From NCBI GenBank assembly GCA_963753685.1, contig CAVWDE010000010.1, forward strand, positions 248,001 through 312,000: 64,000 bases of DNA, read 5' to 3'. Both the position numbers and the translations under genes were made by a program. Below the pieces are notes generated by a model that worked only from the letters and a program-made list of their open reading frames with translations, made no database searches and had not been told where the DNA came from. Shown one piece after another: positions 9,537-18,868 of the stretch; the first letter of the stretch is position 1, and every line of letters begins with the position of its first letter. This DNA is from DATAOG01 sp963753685. GTDB lineage: Bacteria; Pseudomonadota; Alphaproteobacteria; Geminicoccales; Geminicoccaceae.

Positions 9537-10838
9537 TGCGGAAGAGTCTGATCAGCGTCGTCACTGTCGGCCTCGTGGTGCTGGTCGCATGCGTGGCCGC
9601 GGCGAGTATGCCGCAGGCCGGGTCCTCGGACACCTTCCGGCAGCTGAAGTTGTTTGGCGACGTGTTCGAACGGGTACGCGCGGAATACGTCGAGGAGGTG
9701 TCGGACGAGGCGCTGATCGAATTCGGCGATCAACGGCATGTTGAGTTCCCTCGATCCGCACTCCGGCTATCTCGACGCCAAGAAATACCGGGACATGCAG
9801 GTCCAGACCAAGGGCGAGTTCGGGGGGCTCGGCATCGAGGTCACGATGGAGAACGGCTTGGTCAAGGTGGTCTCCCCGATCGACGATACCCCGGCCCACC
9901 GGGCGGGGATCCAGGCCGGAGACGTGATCACCCACATCAACAACGAGCCGGTGCTCGGCATGAGCCTCTCGGAAGCCGTCGAGCGGATGCGCGGACCGGT
10001 CGATACCTCGATCGAGCTGACCCTGCGCCGCCCCGGCCACGACGAGCCGATCCAGGTCAGCATGGCGCGCGCGGTGATCACCATTTCGCCCGTGCGTTGG
10101 CATGCTGAGGGAGATATCGGCTATATCCGGATCACCGCGTTCAATGAGCAGACCGAAAGCAGTCTGCACAATGCGATCGAGCAGTTGAAAAGCCAGCTCG
10201 GGACGAACTTCAAAGGCGTGGTTCTCGACCTGCGCAACAATCCGGGCGGTCTGCTCGAGCAGGCCGTGGCGGTCGCTGACGCGTTTCTCGATCGCGGGGA
10301 GATCGTGTCGACGCGGGGACGCCGCCCCGACAGCATCCAGCGGTTCAACGCGCGCAAGGGCGACGAAATCGATGGTCGGCCGATGGTCGTGCTGATCAAT
10401 GGCGGCTCGGCCTCGGCATCGGAGATCGTCGCCGGCGCCTTGCAGGATCATGGCCGCGCGATCGTCATGGGCACCCGGTCGTTCGGCAAGGGGTCGGTCC
10501 AGACCATCATGCCGCTGCCCGGGCATGGGGCGATCCGGCTGACGACCGCGCGCTACTACACGCCCGCGGGCACCTCGATCCAGGCCAAAGGCATCGCGCC
10601 GGACATCGAGGTCCAGCAGTCGCACGTCGAGGTGATCGACGAGGGCGTGTCGCGCCGGGAGGCCGATCTGCGCGGCCGCCTCGCGAACGAGCAGACCGAC
10701 GGCGCGCCGGCCACGGTCAGCGACAGCAACGCCGGGGGCGAGCCCGCGCAGAAGGATGTTGCCGAGGACTATCAGCTCGGACGGGCGGTCGACCTGCTTC
10801 GTGGCGTGGCCATGTTTGGGGCACGCAATATCCAGTAG
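9536..10838 (+). CDS. ctpA: S41-family C-terminal processing protease CtpA; frameshifted as sequenced
   Basis: Predicted secreted or membrane-anchored serine protease that trims periplasmic and envelope proteins. Signal anchor at residues about 5-25, then the cap region, a PDZ domain (about bases 9820-10030) and the S41 core. The Ser/Lys dyad is visible in GGSASASEIV and RSFGKGS. The frame changes between EALIE and the conserved GMLSSLDPHSGYL segment. Removing one T of the TT at 9722-9723 gives EALIESAINGMLSS, the expected family sequence, and a 433-aa protein. The ATG at 9536 overlaps the stop of the EnvC-like gene (TGATG), so the two are translationally coupled, a common pairing in Alphaproteobacteria. 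Confidence 0.85.
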
Positions 10839-10902
10839 CTCAGGGCCGCCGCGGCCGCCGGAGGTTCCTTCTGCGGTCAGCGGTGGCCGCGAGGGAGCGG
10901 CC

Positions 10903-11958
10903 ATGGTGACGGGCCGGGCGTGGGGGCTGCCGCGGTCGTTGTGGTTCGCCTTAGCCGGCGTCTCGATCGTGGGGGGCGCCCTGACCGCGCTGCTGTTGGG
11001 GGGCGAGGGCCAAGTCTATTTCACCGGCGTGCCCAGCTTACAGCTACCCTTGCCTAGCGCTCCGGCCGGCCCTCCTGGATTTCCGCCGGAGGCCGCCACG
11101 GAGGCGGCGGCGGCGCAGCCGGGCATGGCCGTGCCCGTGCTCCCGGAGCTGATCGAGGAGGGATCCTACGGGCCCTTGCCGCGCATCGCCCCGGATGGGC
11201 GGCGGCCGTTCCTGGCCTATGCCCGCCCCTTCAATCTCGACGATCAGCGACCGCGGATTGCGCTCTTGGTCCTGGGGTTGGGCCTGCAGACCGATCTGAC
11301 CGAGGCAGCGATCGGCCTGCCTGGCGAAATCAGCCTGCATTTCTCGGCCTATGCCGCGGATCTGCCGAGCTGGCTCGAGCGGGCGCGGCGCGCGGGGCAT
11401 GAAGTCCTGCTCGATCTGCCGATGGAGCCGCTCGACTACCCCGCCAGCGATCCAGGCCCTCACACCCTGCTGACCAGCAACTCGACCGAAGAGAACCTGA
11501 AGCGTCTCGACTGGTTGCTGGCCAGGGCGACGGGCTACATCGCGCTCGCCGGCAGCGGCGCCCGCTTCGCCGCCAGCGCGCGGGCGTCTCCGGTCCTGGA
11601 CGTGCTGGCGCGTCGCGGGCTGGCGGTGGTCGAGGTCGGCCAGCCGGAGCTGGCGGCGACCGCGGCCGCGGTCGGATTGCCCTACGCCAGTGCCCCGGCC
11701 GCCATCGACGAGGATCCATCAAAGCCGGCGATCGACCTGGCGTTGGGCGGCCTCGAGGCGGCAGCGCTCAGGACCGGCAGTGCCTTGGGCGTCGCGCAGG
11801 GCTATCCGGTGTCGTTGGAGCGCGTGCGGCTCTGGGCGGCGACCCTCGAGGCGAAGGGCTTGGCCCTGGCGCCGGTCAGCGCCGTGGTGATCGAGCAGTC
11901 CGGGCTGTCGGCCGCGGTCCGGGGCGATGCCGAAGGCCGTGCCCGCGCTCAAGGTTAG
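10903..11958 (+). CDS. Divergent polysaccharide deacetylase family protein
   Basis: Predicted 351-aa protein with one N-terminal membrane anchor (residues about 11-32), a Pro/Ala-rich linker and a C-terminal divergent polysaccharide-deacetylase domain (YibQ/DUF610 type, about 115-340). Family signatures seen include LPMEPLDYP, PGPHTLL and GARFAAS. The Asp-Asp of catalytic NodB-type enzymes at the first strand reads VLGLGL, so I doubt metal-dependent hydrolysis. ATG 10903 is chosen because GAGGGAG lies 6-12 nt upstream; a longer frame back to 10756 overlaps ctpA. The order EnvC / CtpA / this protein / RppH recurs in Alphaproteobacteria and suggests an envelope role. Confidence 0.85.
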   Translation: MVTGRAWGLPRSLWFALAGVSIVGGALTALLLGGEGQVYFTGVPSLQLPLPSAPAGPPGFPPEAATEAAAAQPGMAVPVLPELIEEGSYGPLPRIAPDGRRPFLAYARPFNLDDQRPRIALLVLGLGLQTDLTEAAIGLPGEISLHFSAYAADLPSWLERARRAGHEVLLDLPMEPLDYPASDPGPHTLLTSNSTEENLKRLDWLLARATGYIALAGSGARFAASARASPVLDVLARRGLAVVEVGQPELAATAAAVGLPYASAPAAIDEDPSKPAIDLALGGLEAAALRTGSALGVAQGYPVSLERVRLWAATLEAKGLALAPVSAVVIEQSGLSAAVRGDAEGRARAQG

Positions 11959-12430
11959 CCGCGCCGGACCGCCGGACGGCTATCGACCCGGCGTCGGGCT
12001 GATGCTGATCGGAGCGGCGAAGCGCTTGTTCATCGGGGAGCGGTTTGGTCCCCTGCGTGATGCCTGGCAGATGCCGCAGGGCGGCATCGATCCGGGCGAA
12101 ACCCCGCTCGAGGCGGCGCGCCGCGAGCTCCTGGAGGAGGTTGGCACCGATCGGGTCGAGCTGCTGGCCGAGAGCCGCTCCTGGTACGCCTACGATCTGC
12201 CGCCGCGGCTGATCCCCGAACACTGGGGCGGCCGCTATCGCGGCCAGAGCCAAAAATGGTTCGCGTTCGGTTTCACCGGCACCGATGGCGACATCGATCT
12301 GCATGCCCATCATGCCGAGTTCGCCCGCTGGCGTTGGGCGCCCTGCGACGAGGTGCTGCGCCTGATCGTACCCTTCAAGCGTCCGGTGTATCGAGCCGTT
12401 CTGACCGAGTTCGCGGCTCTGCTGCGCTGA
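11927..12430 (+). CDS. rppH: RNA pyrophosphohydrolase (Nudix)
   Basis: Predicted 167-aa cytoplasmic Nudix enzyme that removes pyrophosphate from the 5' end of mRNAs and so starts their decay. The Nudix box is complete: GGIDPGE, then REL and LEEVGT (about residues 52-74). The preceding WQMPQGG and the later KWFAFGF are RppH signatures. It overlaps the deacetylase-like gene by 32 bases in another frame, indicating translational coupling. Length and order match alphaproteobacterial RppH. Confidence 0.95.
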   Translation: MPKAVPALKVSRAGPPDGYRPGVGLMLIGAAKRLFIGERFGPLRDAWQMPQGGIDPGETPLEAARRELLEEVGTDRVELLAESRSWYAYDLPPRLIPEHWGGRYRGQSQKWFAFGFTGTDGDIDLHAHHAEFARWRWAPCDEVLRLIVPFKRPVYRAVLTEFAALLR

Positions 12431-12607
12431 GCGCGGGGTCGACAGTCCGTGCGGCGCCCGGCCACGATTGAAATCACGTTCGACATGGTGGACAACGTGC
12501 CTGCAGGACGACAGCGGCGCGCAACCCCGACGGCAGGCGCCCCGCGAGCTCACGGGATCTCCACGGGGTGATCTTCCCCCTGTCGGGCCAGGAGGATGGC
12601 GGCCGCC

Positions 12608-13810
12608 ATGGCGGCTAGCGGAACCGCAACGGCGACCCGGCCGCCACGCGTCTGGGTGATGACGGGCCACAAAGCCGGGGACAATTCCCAGCTTCTGGCG
12701 CTCGCCGAGGGGTTGGGCTGGCCATTTGAGATCAAGCATCTGGTCTATCGTCCGACCGAGCTGATCACCAATCTTCTGGCCCCCCGCACGCTGTTCGGGA
12801 TTGTCCGGGGCAGGTCGAGCCCACTGGTTCCGCCCTGGCCGGATCTGATCGTCTCGGCCGGCCGGCGCAACGAGCCGGCCTGCCGCTGGGTGCAGCTGCA
12901 GGCCGATCGCCGCGTGCGCCTGGTCCACTGCGGCCGGCCCTGGGCGCAGCTCGAGTGCTTCGATCTGATCGTCACGACGCCGCAATACCGCCTGCCGAGG
13001 CGGCCGAATGTGCTGCTCAATATGACCCCTCTGCAGCGCGTCTCCGAACCGCGCCTCGAGGCGGCCCGGGCGTTTTGGGGGCCCAGGCTCACGCATCTGC
13101 CCCGACCGCAGATTGCGGTCATGATCGGCGGCGACGCCGGCCCCTATGTGCTCGACCGCGAGGCCGGAGCCCTCCTCGGGCGGGCGGCGAGCGCGCTCGC
13201 CAGAAAACAGGGCGGTGCGCTCCTGGTGACGAGCAGCGCCCGCACGCCCAAGGCCGCGATGGACGCGCTCGAGGCCAGGCTCGACTGCCCGGCCGAGGTC
13301 TTTCGCTGGACGCCGGACAGTGCGGCCGAGAACCCCTATTTCGGCTACCTCGCGAGCGCCGATGCCTTCATCGTGACCGCTGAGAGCATGTCGATGCTGG
13401 CCGAGGCCTGTTCGACCCGCAAGCCGGTCTACATGTTCGATCTCGACACCGGACCCGAGCTCAAATGGCCGCTCCTTGCGCCCTTGATCGGCAAGGTGCT
13501 GGCCACCTCATGGGCGCGCCGCCTGGGTCGGCTGCGCTTCCAGCCGCTGGTCTATCGGATCGCGAGGGTGACCGGGCCGATGCGCCTCACTCGCGAGGTC
13601 CGGATCATGCAGCACCAGCTGATCGAGGCCGGCCGCGTGGTCTGGCTTGGGCAGGAGTTTCCGCCGGGCCCACCACCGCTGCCGCTCGACGACGTGGCGC
13701 GCGCGGTCGCGCGGGTCAAGGCGCTGTTCGAAGCGCCGGCCGGCGTCATCGCCGAAGCGCCCACCGGCGCCGCGCCAGCCCCGCCGGCCGCTCCCCGCAC
13801 CGCCGCCTGA
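12608..13810 (+). CDS. ELM1/DUF1022 family protein (GT-B-like)
   Basis: Predicted 400-aa soluble protein of the family named after plant mitochondrial-fission factor ELM1; in bacteria its function is unknown and its fold resembles GT-B glycosyltransferases. Family features: WVMTGHKAGDNSQ at the N-terminus, a VSAGRRNEP segment, LPRPQIAVMIGGD at mid-protein and VTAESMSMLAEA near the C-terminal sugar-nucleotide-like pocket. The tail after residue 375 is Ala/Pro-rich and probably disordered. AGGAGG at 12590-12595 directly abuts an in-frame ATG at 12596, too close for ribosome binding, so I prefer the ATG at 12608. It reads as a separate unit after rppH. Confidence 0.85.
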   Translation: MAASGTATATRPPRVWVMTGHKAGDNSQLLALAEGLGWPFEIKHLVYRPTELITNLLAPRTLFGIVRGRSSPLVPPWPDLIVSAGRRNEPACRWVQLQADRRVRLVHCGRPWAQLECFDLIVTTPQYRLPRRPNVLLNMTPLQRVSEPRLEAARAFWGPRLTHLPRPQIAVMIGGDAGPYVLDREAGALLGRAASALARKQGGALLVTSSARTPKAAMDALEARLDCPAEVFRWTPDSAAENPYFGYLASADAFIVTAESMSMLAEACSTRKPVYMFDLDTGPELKWPLLAPLIGKVLATSWARRLGRLRFQPLVYRIARVTGPMRLTREVRIMQHQLIEAGRVVWLGQEFPPGPPPLPLDDVARAVARVKALFEAPAGVIAEAPTGAAPAPPAAPRTAA

Positions 13811-13915
13811 GAGCCCGTGAACGAATGTCCGAAATGCTGCGTTCGCGTCAAAAAATGCCAATGATTTCAAGGGACATTCTTTGGCGGGCTCGATTGACTT
13901 GCCAACTCTGAGCCG

Positions 13916-15235
13916 TCAGGCCGCGCTCGCCCGGGTCTGGCGCTCGGCGGCGGCGAGCGCCTGGTCGAGGTCGGCGATGATGTCACTTGCGGTCTCGAGG
14001 CCGATCGAGAGCCGGATCACCTCGGGCCCGGCGCCGGCCGCGCGCAGCTGCGCCTCGTCCAGCTGACGATGGGTGGTCGAGGCTGGATGGATGATCAGCG
14101 AGCGGGTGTCGCCGATGTTGGCGAGGTGCGAGAGCAGCTCGCAGCCCTCGACCACCTTGATCCCCATCTCGTAGCCGCCCTTCACGCCGAAGGTGAACAC
14201 CGCACCCGTGCCTCGCGGCATGTAGCGCCTGGCGAGCTCGTGATGGGGGCTGCTCGGCAGGCCCGGATAGGACACCCAGGCGACCGCCGGATGTCCGGCC
14301 AGGAACTCGGCCACGGCCGTGGCGTTCTCGACGTGGCGCTGCATTCGCAAGGGCAGCGTCTCGCAGCCGGTCAGCAGCAGGAAGGCGTTGAAGGGCGAGA
14401 GACAGGGCCCGACGTCGCGCAGGCCGACCGCCTTGCAGCGCATCGCGAAACCGAAGTCGCCGAAGGTCTCGGCGAACCTGATGCCATGGTAGGCCTTGGT
14501 CGGCTCGGTCAAGGCGGGGAACTTGTCGTTCTGGAACCAGTCGAAGCGGCCGCCGTCGACGATGATCCCGCCCATCGAATTGCCGTGCCCGCCGATGTAC
14601 TTGGTCATCGAGTGCACGACGACATCGGCGCCGTGCCCGATCGGCTGGCAGAGGTAGGGGGTCGGCATGGTGTTGTCGACGACCAGGGGCACGCCGGCAG
14701 CATGCGCGATCTCGGCGATCGCCTCGAGGTCGGCGACCACGCCGTCCGGGTTGGACGCGCTCTCGATGAAGATCGCCTTGGTCTTTTTCCGGATCGCCTT
14801 CTTGAACTGCTTGGGCTGGGTCGGGTCGACGAAGCGCACGTGCCAGTCGAATCTGGGAAAAGTCTCGCTGAACTGGGTGATCGAGCCGCCGTAGAGCTTG
14901 GTCGACGAGATGATCTCGTCGCCGGGCGTCATCAGGTTGAGAAAGGCCACGAACTGGGCCGCGTGGCCGCTGGCGACGGCGCAGGCCGCCGTGCCGCCCT
15001 CGAGCGCCGCGACCCGCTCCTCGAGCACCGAGACGGTCGGGTTGGTGATCCGCGAATAGATGTTGCCGAAGCGCTGCAGGTTGAACAGAGAGGCCGCGTG
15101 GTCGACATCGTCGAACACGAAGGAGGTGGTCTGGTAGATCGGCGTCGCGCGCGCGCCGGTGGTCGGGTCGGGCGCCGCGCCGGCATGGATCGCCAGGGTC
15201 TCGAAGCCGTAGTCCCGCGCCTGCTCGTCGCTCAT
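13916..15235 (-). CDS. O-acetylhomoserine aminocarboxypropyltransferase (MetY-type, PLP enzyme)
   Basis: Predicted 439-aa cytoplasmic PLP enzyme of the Cys/Met metabolism family, joining sulfide (or methanethiol) to O-acetylhomoserine to give homocysteine (or methionine). The N-terminus GFETLAIHAGAAPD and the segment PIYQTTSFVF are typical. The PLP lysine is in SMTKYIGGHG, and the substrate-binding SRITNPT is present. Start ATG 15235 gives the normal MSDE... opening; the frame runs 66 bases further upstream but with low-complexity sequence. It is divergent from the GMC oxidoreductase. O-succinylhomoserine use cannot be excluded from sequence alone. Confidence 0.92.
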   Translation of the reverse strand: MSDEQARDYGFETLAIHAGAAPDPTTGARATPIYQTTSFVFDDVDHAASLFNLQRFGNIYSRITNPTVSVLEERVAALEGGTAACAVASGHAAQFVAFLNLMTPGDEIISSTKLYGGSITQFSETFPRFDWHVRFVDPTQPKQFKKAIRKKTKAIFIESASNPDGVVADLEAIAEIAHAAGVPLVVDNTMPTPYLCQPIGHGADVVVHSMTKYIGGHGNSMGGIIVDGGRFDWFQNDKFPALTEPTKAYHGIRFAETFGDFGFAMRCKAVGLRDVGPCLSPFNAFLLLTGCETLPLRMQRHVENATAVAEFLAGHPAVAWVSYPGLPSSPHHELARRYMPRGTGAVFTFGVKGGYEMGIKVVEGCELLSHLANIGDTRSLIIHPASTTHRQLDEAQLRAAGAGPEVIRLSIGLETASDIIADLDQALAAAERQTRASAA

Positions 15236-15552
15236 CGTCTGGAATCCCCGTTGATCCGCATCGCCGCGGCGAACCGTACCGCGCACCACCGTCCCTGGCA
15301 AATCCGGATGTCCGGGCGCGACGCGGTTAGTTTGCCCGCGGTGCCCCGGCGGCGCTATGGTGGTGAACCCTGGCAGCCGCGACAGAACGGCGGATGGCTG
15401 GGGAGCTGAAGGCGAAGACCTCGGAGTTCAACAGTGTCAGCTGGTACGACGGTGCGCTGACGCAGCCGAACCTCCTGCGGGCGCGCCGGTTCGAGGCGCT
15501 CGGCCGCGGCAGGCCGATGCTCAACACCACGCGCCGATATTGGGAACGGGGA

Positions 15553-17286
15553 ATGCGCGCTGGCGCAAGGATTGGGTCGGCCAGGGCGGGACGCGGTCGG
15601 GAAGCGGTCCGGGCGATCGGGCATGACCTGGCGCGCGAGCGGATCGACCGGCGCGGCGCGCTGACGGCCGGCATCGCCGCCGGCCTCTCGCTCGCGTCGC
15701 TGAGCGCGCTCGCGGAGAGCGAGCCGGGCCCGGTGCGTGGCGAGCAGGCGGACGCCGATGCGCTTCCTGCGGAGGTCGACTATGTCATCGTCGGCGCAGG
15801 GTCCGCCGGCTGCGTGCTCGCGCATCGCCTGTCCGCCGACCGCGATCTCCGCGTGCTCCTTCTCGAGGCCGGCGGCCCGGCGACCATGCCCGAGATCGCC
15901 GTGCCCGCGGACTGGCCCAAGCTCTCCGGCAGCGCCGTCGACTGGCGCTACGTGACGACCGGGCAAGCCGGCCTCGGCGGCCGGGTCGTGCCCTATCCGC
16001 GCGGCAAGGTGCTGGGCGGGTCGAGTGCGATCAACGCGCTCGCCTACCAGCACGGCCACCCGTCCGGCTATGACCGCTGGTCCGCCGCGGGCTGCCCCGG
16101 CTGGGGCTTTGCCGACCTGTTGCCCTACTTCCGGCGCGCCGAGACCTTCTCTGGCGGGCCCGACGACTGGCACGGCGGCGACGGGCCGCAGCACGTCCTG
16201 GCGCTCGAGCACGCGCCCGACCGTCATCCGGTAGCTGGGGCGTTCCTGGCAGCGGCGGTTGGCCAGGGTTTCCCGTTCAGCACCGACATCGGCGGCGAGC
16301 GGACGACCGGGGCGGCCTGGAACCAGCTCAGCATCGTCGGCGCGCGGCGGGACAGTACCGCGACCGCCTATCTCGACCCGATCGCCGGGCGGCCCAATCT
16401 GACCGTCCTGACCGGCGCCGAGATGCGCCACCTGACGGTCGAGGCCGGGCGCTGCACCGGGCTCATCTTCCGGTATCTTGACGGCGAGCACCGGGTCCGC
16501 GCCGAGCGCGAGGTGATCCTCGCCGCCGGCGCGGTCGACTCACCGAAACTCCTCCAGCTCTCCGGGATCGGCGCGGCCGATCGGCTACGCGCGCTCGGCA
16601 TCCCGGTGAGCGTCGATCTCGCTGGCGTCGGCGAGAACCTCCAGGATCACATCCTCGGCGCCGGCGTCGCCTATGAGGCGCGGCGCCCGGTCCCACTGTC
16701 GCGCTACAACCACGGCGAGGGCCTGCTCTATGTCCCCCATGAGCCGGGCCCCGAGGTCCTGATCATGAGCGTGACGCTGCCCTTCGTGCTGCCGAGCGTC
16801 GGCAGGGCGCCGAGCCCGGCCTATGTGCTGACACCCTGCCTCATGAGGCCGCGGAGCCGCGGCAGCATCCGCCTCGCCTCGGCCGACCCGCGCGATCCAC
16901 CACTGATCGATCCGGGCTTCCTGACCGACCCCGACGATCTCGAGGTCATGGTGGGAGCCGTGGCGCTCGCGCGCGAGCTCGGGGCCGCGCCCGAGCTCTC
17001 CGACTGGCGCCAACGCGAGGTCTTCCCCGGCCCCGGGGTCACGGACCACAAGGGCCTGCGCGACTTCGCCCGACGCGCCGCCAACTCCTTCCATCACCCC
17101 GTCGGCACCTGCCGGATGGGCACGGACGAGGACGCCGTGGTCGATCCGGCCCTGCGCGTGCGCGGCGTCCAGGAACTTCGGGTCGTCGACGCCTCGGTGA
17201 TGCCGTCGTTGCCACAGGCGATGGTCAACGCCGCGACCATCGCGATCGCGGAGCGGGCAGCCGACCTGATCCTTGGACGAAGCTAG
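15553..17286 (+). CDS. GMC-family FAD-dependent oxidoreductase with Tat-like leader
   Basis: Predicted 577-aa flavoprotein of the glucose-methanol-choline family, which oxidises alcohols or sugars. The FAD-binding motif VIVGAGSAGC is followed by the family segments GGSSAINAL and AAGAVDSPKLLQLSGIG. The catalytic His is in FHHPVGTCRMG and the second catalytic residue is Asn in PQAMVNAATIA. A stretch with IDRRGALTAG and an Ala/Leu-rich segment before the FAD domain looks like a Tat signal, so the enzyme may be periplasmic. The start is uncertain: ATG 15553 gives family length, while the frame is open to an ATG at 15394 that would add 53 atypical residues. The substrate is not predictable. Confidence 0.85.
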   Translation: MRAGARIGSARAGRGREAVRAIGHDLARERIDRRGALTAGIAAGLSLASLSALAESEPGPVRGEQADADALPAEVDYVIVGAGSAGCVLAHRLSADRDLRVLLLEAGGPATMPEIAVPADWPKLSGSAVDWRYVTTGQAGLGGRVVPYPRGKVLGGSSAINALAYQHGHPSGYDRWSAAGCPGWGFADLLPYFRRAETFSGGPDDWHGGDGPQHVLALEHAPDRHPVAGAFLAAAVGQGFPFSTDIGGERTTGAAWNQLSIVGARRDSTATAYLDPIAGRPNLTVLTGAEMRHLTVEAGRCTGLIFRYLDGEHRVRAEREVILAAGAVDSPKLLQLSGIGAADRLRALGIPVSVDLAGVGENLQDHILGAGVAYEARRPVPLSRYNHGEGLLYVPHEPGPEVLIMSVTLPFVLPSVGRAPSPAYVLTPCLMRPRSRGSIRLASADPRDPPLIDPGFLTDPDDLEVMVGAVALARELGAAPELSDWRQREVFPGPGVTDHKGLRDFARRAANSFHHPVGTCRMGTDEDAVVDPALRVRGVQELRVVDASVMPSLPQAMVNAATIAIAERAADLILGRS

Positions 17287-17305
17287 CCGCGCGCGGTCGG
17301 GCCGA

Positions 17306-17866
17306 TCATCGAGGTGCAGGTCGCCTGCCAAAGCCGCCCTTCGGTCGCGACAGCTGCACCGCCTGGCCCTTCTTGGACGAGATGACCCGGCGGTTGACGC
17401 CGGCCCAGCCGATCTCGCCGAACAAGCGGCCGTACTCGATCTTCGGACAGCGGTCCTGAATGACCTGCAGGCCGGCGGCCGCGGCCTTGGCGGCTGCCTC
17501 GTCGTGGCGTACGCCGAGCTGCAGCCAGAGCACCTTGGCGCCGATCCGGATCGCGTCGTCGACGATGGGCGGCGCGTCGGCCGATTTACGGAAGATCTGC
17601 ACCATGTCCGGCGGCGTAGTCAGATCGTCGAGGCTCGCGAGCACGGTCTCGCCCAGGATCTGCTTGCCGGCGTAGCGCGGGTTGATCGGGATCACCCGGT
17701 AGCCCTTGGTCTGCAGATAGAGCATGGCGAAGTAGGAGGGGCGCATATCGTCGGCGCTCATCCCGACCGCGGCGATCGTCTTGACCCGCCCGAGAATGCC
17801 CCGGATGTAGGCATCGTCATAGGCGAGCTTCGGCTTGCCAGCCGGATTCACCGCCACCCGGGTCAC
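17306..17866 (-). CDS. CoA-binding domain protein (YccU-like)
   Basis: Predicted 186-aa cytoplasmic protein built from one CoA-binding Rossmann domain of the succinyl-CoA-synthetase-alpha type. The nucleotide loop AAVGMSADDMRPSY is followed by GYRVIPINPRYAG and a C-terminal CPKIEYGRL with the family Cys; a basic tail follows. The GTG at 17866 overlaps the stop of the upstream enoyl-CoA hydratase by four bases (GTGA), so the genes are coupled and probably act on related CoA thioesters. The function of this family is poorly defined. Confidence 0.88.
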   Translation of the reverse strand: MTRVAVNPAGKPKLAYDDAYIRGILGRVKTIAAVGMSADDMRPSYFAMLYLQTKGYRVIPINPRYAGKQILGETVLASLDDLTTPPDMVQIFRKSADAPPIVDDAIRIGAKVLWLQLGVRHDEAAAKAAAAGLQVIQDRCPKIEYGRLFGEIGWAGVNRRVISSKKGQAVQLSRPKGGFGRRPAPR

Positions 17867-18723
17867 TCGGTCGAGGGCGGTACCGGCGCGCCCGCCACCC
17901 ATTCGGGCTGGCGCTTCTCGACAAAGGCTGCGAGCCCTTCCTCGAAATTCCGGTAGGCCGCGTTCTCGACCATGACGTCGGTGGTGAAGGCGTAGGCCGC
18001 CTCGAGGCCCATCTCGAGCTGGCGGTAGAACGCCCGCTTGCCGAGAGCCAGCACGTCGGAGGGCTTGCTCAGGAGGCGCGCGAGCAGGGCGTCGAACGCC
18101 TCCTCGAGCCGCTCGGGCGGGACCACTTGGTTGACCAGGCCCAGGCGAAGCGCCTCCTCGGCCTCGATGAAGTCGCCGGTCAGCAGCATCTCCATCGCGG
18201 GCTTGCGGGCGAGGTTGCGGGACAAGGGCACCATCGGGGTCGAGCAGAACAGGCCGTAGCGCACGCCCGAGGTCGCGAAGCGCGCGTTGGTCGTCGCCAG
18301 CGCCAGATCGCAGGCGGCGACCAGCTGGCAGCCGGCGGCGGTCGCGATGCCGTCGACCAGAGCGATCACCGGCTGGGGCAGGCGGGTGAGGGCGAGCATG
18401 ACCGCCGAGCACTGCTCGAACAGCGCCCGGACCTTGGCCGGGTCGGCGCGCTCGCCGCGCAGCTCCTTGAGGTCGTGACCGGCGCAGAAGGCGCGCCCCC
18501 GGCCGGTGATCACGACCACCCGGACGCCGGCGTCGTCACGGATCTGGTCGAGCTCCCGCTGCAGCGCGCCCAAGAGCGCGCGCGAGAGGGCGTTGTAGGC
18601 ATCCGGTCGGTTCAATGCGAGGCCGGCCACGCCCTCGACATCGCTGCGCAAGAGGACGGGCTCCGGCGCCGCCGCGCTGTCCTCGGCGAACTCCAGACGG
18701 TCCAGATCCGCGACATCGACCAT
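17863..18723 (-). CDS. Enoyl-CoA hydratase/isomerase family protein (ECHDC3-like)
   Basis: Predicted 286-aa crotonase-fold protein acting on acyl-CoA thioesters. It shows the family NRPDAYNALS opening, the oxyanion-hole segment AFCAGHDLKEL and the second-site region GIATAAGCQLVAACDLALA. The AGHDLKE form and lack of the usual Glu pair resemble ECHDC3-type proteins, so hydratase activity is not certain. ATG 18723 is preceded by GGAGGGG at good spacing; the open frame upstream is not coding-like. It is first in a two-gene unit with the CoA-binding protein. Confidence 0.88.
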   Translation of the reverse strand: MVDVADLDRLEFAEDSAAAPEPVLLRSDVEGVAGLALNRPDAYNALSRALLGALQRELDQIRDDAGVRVVVITGRGRAFCAGHDLKELRGERADPAKVRALFEQCSAVMLALTRLPQPVIALVDGIATAAGCQLVAACDLALATTNARFATSGVRYGLFCSTPMVPLSRNLARKPAMEMLLTGDFIEAEEALRLGLVNQVVPPERLEEAFDALLARLLSKPSDVLALGKRAFYRQLEMGLEAAYAFTTDVMVENAAYRNFEEGLAAFVEKRQPEWVAGAPVPPSTE

Positions 18724-18868
18724 GCCATCCCCTCCCGCCGCTCGGCCAGCATCACGCCACCTTATATGCGCGCTCGACCGCGCATGCCAACCCGAGGGCT
18801 GGCGACGGCCGGCATCCCGGAACAGCGCCCCGAATGGATGCGGGGGTCGGGCAGAGGCCGGCGGCCGG

